This document shows, in pieces, positions 60,860 to 64,000 of a DNA stretch of 64,000 nucleotides. Below the pieces are notes generated by a model that saw nothing but the letters and a program-made list of their open reading frames with translations, did not search any database and had not been told where the DNA came from. Origin of the DNA: Bactericera cockerelli (taxonomy: Eukaryota > Arthropoda > Insecta > Hemiptera > Triozidae); NCBI GenBank assembly GCA_024516035.1, contig CM044955.1, positions 9,846,318 through 9,910,317 on the forward strand, read 5' to 3'. Position numbers and translations under genes: made by a program. Each line of letters opens with the position of its first letter. The stretch's first letter is position 1.

Positions 60860-63800
60860 ATGACGGAACAAATTAAACGTAACTTTATCCGACGACAAAA
60901 TGAGCTTTGCATCTTAGCAAAGTCCATTTCAAATGACTACAAAGACCCAACCGTTACGGACGAAAATGTCTACGCAATCAAAGCAGCTGTTGAAGAGTTA
61001 CGTGAATCTATCACAACGTATCAAAGTGCTGTCGACAAGCTGGAATCTATTGAACCATCAGCGTCGGAGGATTCTTCAACGTCTACGAGCTACACGGAGG
61101 AAGACCAGAAAACTTTGGTCACTGTCAAGCGGCTGGTGAGGACTCTGCAGGCAAAGGTCTCAGCATTCATGGATGAGCGGGAGTTTGCGGAGCGGGAGCG
61201 CAAGAGAGCAGATGAGATTGCGGCGCGGGAAAATGAGCTGGCGTGGAAAGAGCAACAGCATGCAGATGAGATCGCGTTGAGGCAGCGGGAGCTGGAGACC
61301 AAGGAACGTGTGGAGCTGGAGAAACTGAAACTTGGAGTTGCAGCAGCCCAGGTTGTGAGGCAAACTAACACCAGTTATCTTCCCAAGATTGAACTCAAGA
61401 AATTTGATGGTGACGTCACAAAATTTTCAGAATTTATAGAATCTTTTGATGCGTTAATTGATAGTAGGGACGATTTAAAACCTAACGAAAAGTTTCATTA
61501 CTTAAAGACTGTAGTAATTGGTCCGGTTGCTAAATTATTAGAAGGTATTAGAGTAACCGACGTAAACTATCCTACAACAATTCAACTTTTAAAAGACACC
61601 TATGGTTCGAAGCCAGTGGTTGTCACAAAATTGTTTGACGAACTTTTAGATTGTAAACCCTTGTCTTGGAAATCGGATGATTTATATAATTTCTATCAAA
61701 ATGTTGAAATTAAGTTTAAGCTTCTAGAAAATGAGTCTTGCAATTTAGAAAACGAAATAATTAGAGCGAATATTTTTCGTAAGTTACCTACAAGCGCTCA
61801 AAATAAACTCATTGACGACAAAGGCATGAACTTCACTACGAGAGACATTCGAGACCTCCTAAATCACGAGATACAAAGGTACGTAGTAATGCATTATTTC
61901 AAATCTACTGGTACGAATATTACTTCTTTCAGCAGTTATAAGCATCCGCAAGGTAACGATAAGTATGTAGCTGATAAACGTAGACTACTTCCTACGGCCA
62001 CAGCTCAATCATTGGTAACCGATAGATTAATTGAGTGTATATTTTGTAATGCAGACCACTCTTCTGATGACTGTCCCTTGGATCTCGCGAAGAAGAAACA
62101 CATTCTGTACGGATCATGTTTCATCTGTTTAGGTAAGGATCACTCATATCGCAACTGTACGAACAAACGATACCGTTGTGTGCATTGTGGTGGTATTGGT
62201 AATCACAACCGTGTTATTTGTCCTTCTCGACATAATAGTACTTCAGGGTCTTACTTTCCTAAATATAGCGGTACCTATCGACCAAAAGACGTAAGCACGC
62301 TAGTGAATAAAAGAAGTAATACTAATACTTCTCTTGTTACTAATCCCTCGTCAAATAAAATTTCTTTTGAACAACATTCCCCTGTTCATTCTAATAATTG
62401 TCATCCTTTCTCTAAACAGGTTGATGATAATTCTCTAGTCTCACTAACTAACCAGAATAACCCTTCTCCCTCGTCAGCATCTACTGTCTGTAACTACCGC
62501 GTGTACTTGCAAAGTGCCACCGTACTAGTTCATAATAATTTCACCAAGGAAAGTATCGAGGCGCGCGTTGTATTCGACACCGGTGCATCATCTAGTTACA
62601 TCACGGAAAATCTGGTAAAGAAGTTAGGGCTCAAATACGACTATACTAGAGACGTGAACGTCTATACATTCGGTGATAAACGACCTAAAACGATTCCTAT
62701 GCATAGCATGCATGTCAGCCTAATTGATAAGTTGGGTACGGTTTATAAAATTAACGTAAATCAAGTTCCTACGATAGCTGGGTCAGCTAAATCCGAGCAT
62801 TTAAATATTATCGATCAAATTTCAAATCGGTACGAACTGGCCGACAAATTTTTGACCAGCGACAAAGAGTACGACATACTAATAGGTAATGATCAATACA
62901 TGGGGTTCATGAAAAATAATACAGTTAGAATATACGACGACTTGTACTTGATAGAATCAGTATTTGGTTTTTTGTTAAGTGGGAAACTTAAGAGTGACAA
63001 TAATTTGAATGACCATGACCCACTTACTAACTTACTCATCAATTTGGACGGACCTTTAACTCAAGAACCTTTAACATCTAAACCTTTTTTATTGGCTGGG
63101 GTAGTCAATACTCATTTGAGTAAGTACCCACAGACAAACACTATACTGAGACTTAAGAACGATATATATGTAGATAATTTGGTTACTGGTTTAAATAATG
63201 AAAGCGAATTAGTAAAATTGGTTCAAGAATCTCGTGATATTTTTCATGATGCTTCGCTAAATCTGCGCGCATGGTCGACTAACTGTAAGAATCCTGAGTT
63301 CGATTCTCTTCCGGACGAAATAAAAAGTGTTCAACCCGTCAAAAATGTGTTGGGTATTCACTGGCATATAGATACGGACACTATTAGCTTGAAGCCGATT
63401 AACTTAAAAGTTAATCCAGAGACCATAGAATTATTAACACAAGCCGTTAGTAAAAAACGAAATTTATCGCGACCGTGTGATCTCGACGAAAGTAATTTTT
63501 CTTCCTTCTCAGATCTTATTAATGAGACTTGTATGTTGAAACGAAATAACCAAAGTACTAATCCTATATCGAGAGAAGAGTTTACAACTGCTGAAAATTA
63601 TTGGTTAAAATATTTACAACATGAGTATTTTCAGGAAACAATAAGTTCTCTGAAAAGGGGTGTTCACTATTTAGAAATATTTTGGTCTAAATGGAGTTCA
63701 CAATATATTATACAGTCACTGCGAGAGAGGAACCATGTCCGATGGAAGGCAGGTAAGTGTGATGCGAGACTACCTCAAGTCGGAAATGTCGTATTGGTGC

Positions 63801-63877
63801 GACAGCCGAAGAAGAAAAACAAGGAGACATGGCCTCACGGATCAATAATAAAACACACATTGGTCGTGAGGTCGTGA
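60860..63877 (+). pseudogene. BEL/Pao Gag-Pol with internal in-frame deletions, 1005-codon ORF
   Basis: The start at 60860 is the first ATG after the primer site. In order: a coiled coil (about 80-165, Glu/Arg-rich), the BEL-type capsid region (about 173-340, LPKIELKKFDGDVTKFSEFI), Cys/His knuckles (393-455), a retropepsin with D573TGAS, and a region of SDKEYDILIGNDQ (667-678). Next comes only a short reverse-transcriptase piece with YVDN (770-773), where YVDD is usual. A fragment resembling the RNase H-integrase border (REEFTTAENYWLKYLQHEYF, 905-924) follows. The last part is the post-integrase tail (FWSKWSSQYI, LPQVGNVVLVRQ). The fingers of RT, most of RNase H and the integrase core are missing, apparently by three deletions. 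No stop or frameshift occurs before codon 1006. The element cannot encode its own polymerase. Confidence 0.85.
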
Positions 63878-64000
63878 CCAGAAGGTGAGACATGTTGACG
63901 TCAAGTTAACAATAGTTACACGTCCTGTATCTTGGCTATATCCATTTGAATGTAATGCCTAGTTAGGGCCATTCAATATTTTTACATTTCATAGTTTCAT

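Overview
This is AT-rich eukaryotic DNA from an arthropod, most likely an insect. The evidence is GT-AG introns, an animal TAF7 gene, a USB1 gene, an arthropod-type secreted-protein family, and abundant piggyBac, mariner/Tigger, hAT, Harbinger, BEL/Pao and SINE sequences. I cannot fix the order or species from sequence alone. No bacterial-type operons, CRISPR arrays or intact rRNA/tRNA genes were seen.

Layout. 1-12.4 kb: the 3' eight coding exons of TAF7 (TFIID subunit 7) on the + strand, with introns full of SINEs, MITEs and two tandem arrays. 12.4-15.4 kb: intergenic repeats, including a 1.5 kb inverted-terminal-repeat element. 15.5-18.1 kb: a complete three-exon USB1 (U6 snRNA 3' exonuclease) on the - strand. 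18.4-19.0 kb: C-terminal end of a retrotransposon with an R2-type endonuclease. 19.8-21.0 kb: a truncated Harbinger transposase gene. 21.5-24.4 kb: an unclassified 2.9 kb DNA element. 25.0-28.4 kb: a structurally complete piggyBac transposon with an uninterrupted 709-residue transposase. 28.6-37.9 kb: LINE remnants, four TA-flanked palindromic or MITE elements, and SINEs derived from tRNA and 5S rRNA. 39.0-40.0 kb: two exons of a secreted-protein gene (B1). 40.5-56.1 kb: repeats. 56.2-59.3 kb: three exons of a paralogous gene (B2), running off the right side. 60.5-64 kb: a BEL/Pao LTR retrotransposon with internal deletions but one long open reading frame.

The most unusual feature is that many tandem arrays sit on exon-intron junctions and copy the splice site. 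TAF7 has a 52-copy 24-bp array carrying the sequence of the nearest upstream 5' splice site, a 7-copy 48-bp array starting at the exon-7 donor, and a two-copy duplication at the exon-7 acceptor. B2 has an array at its first donor, a 7-copy 121-bp array of the exon-2 acceptor plus a pseudo-exon, and a 12-copy array bracketed by two copies of the exon-3 donor. The second unusual feature is modular SINEs: a 5S-rRNA-headed and a tRNA-headed family share nearly the same body.

All coordinates were read by eye. Splice sites are inferred from GT-AG signals, reading-frame continuity and remembered family sequences, not from transcripts.
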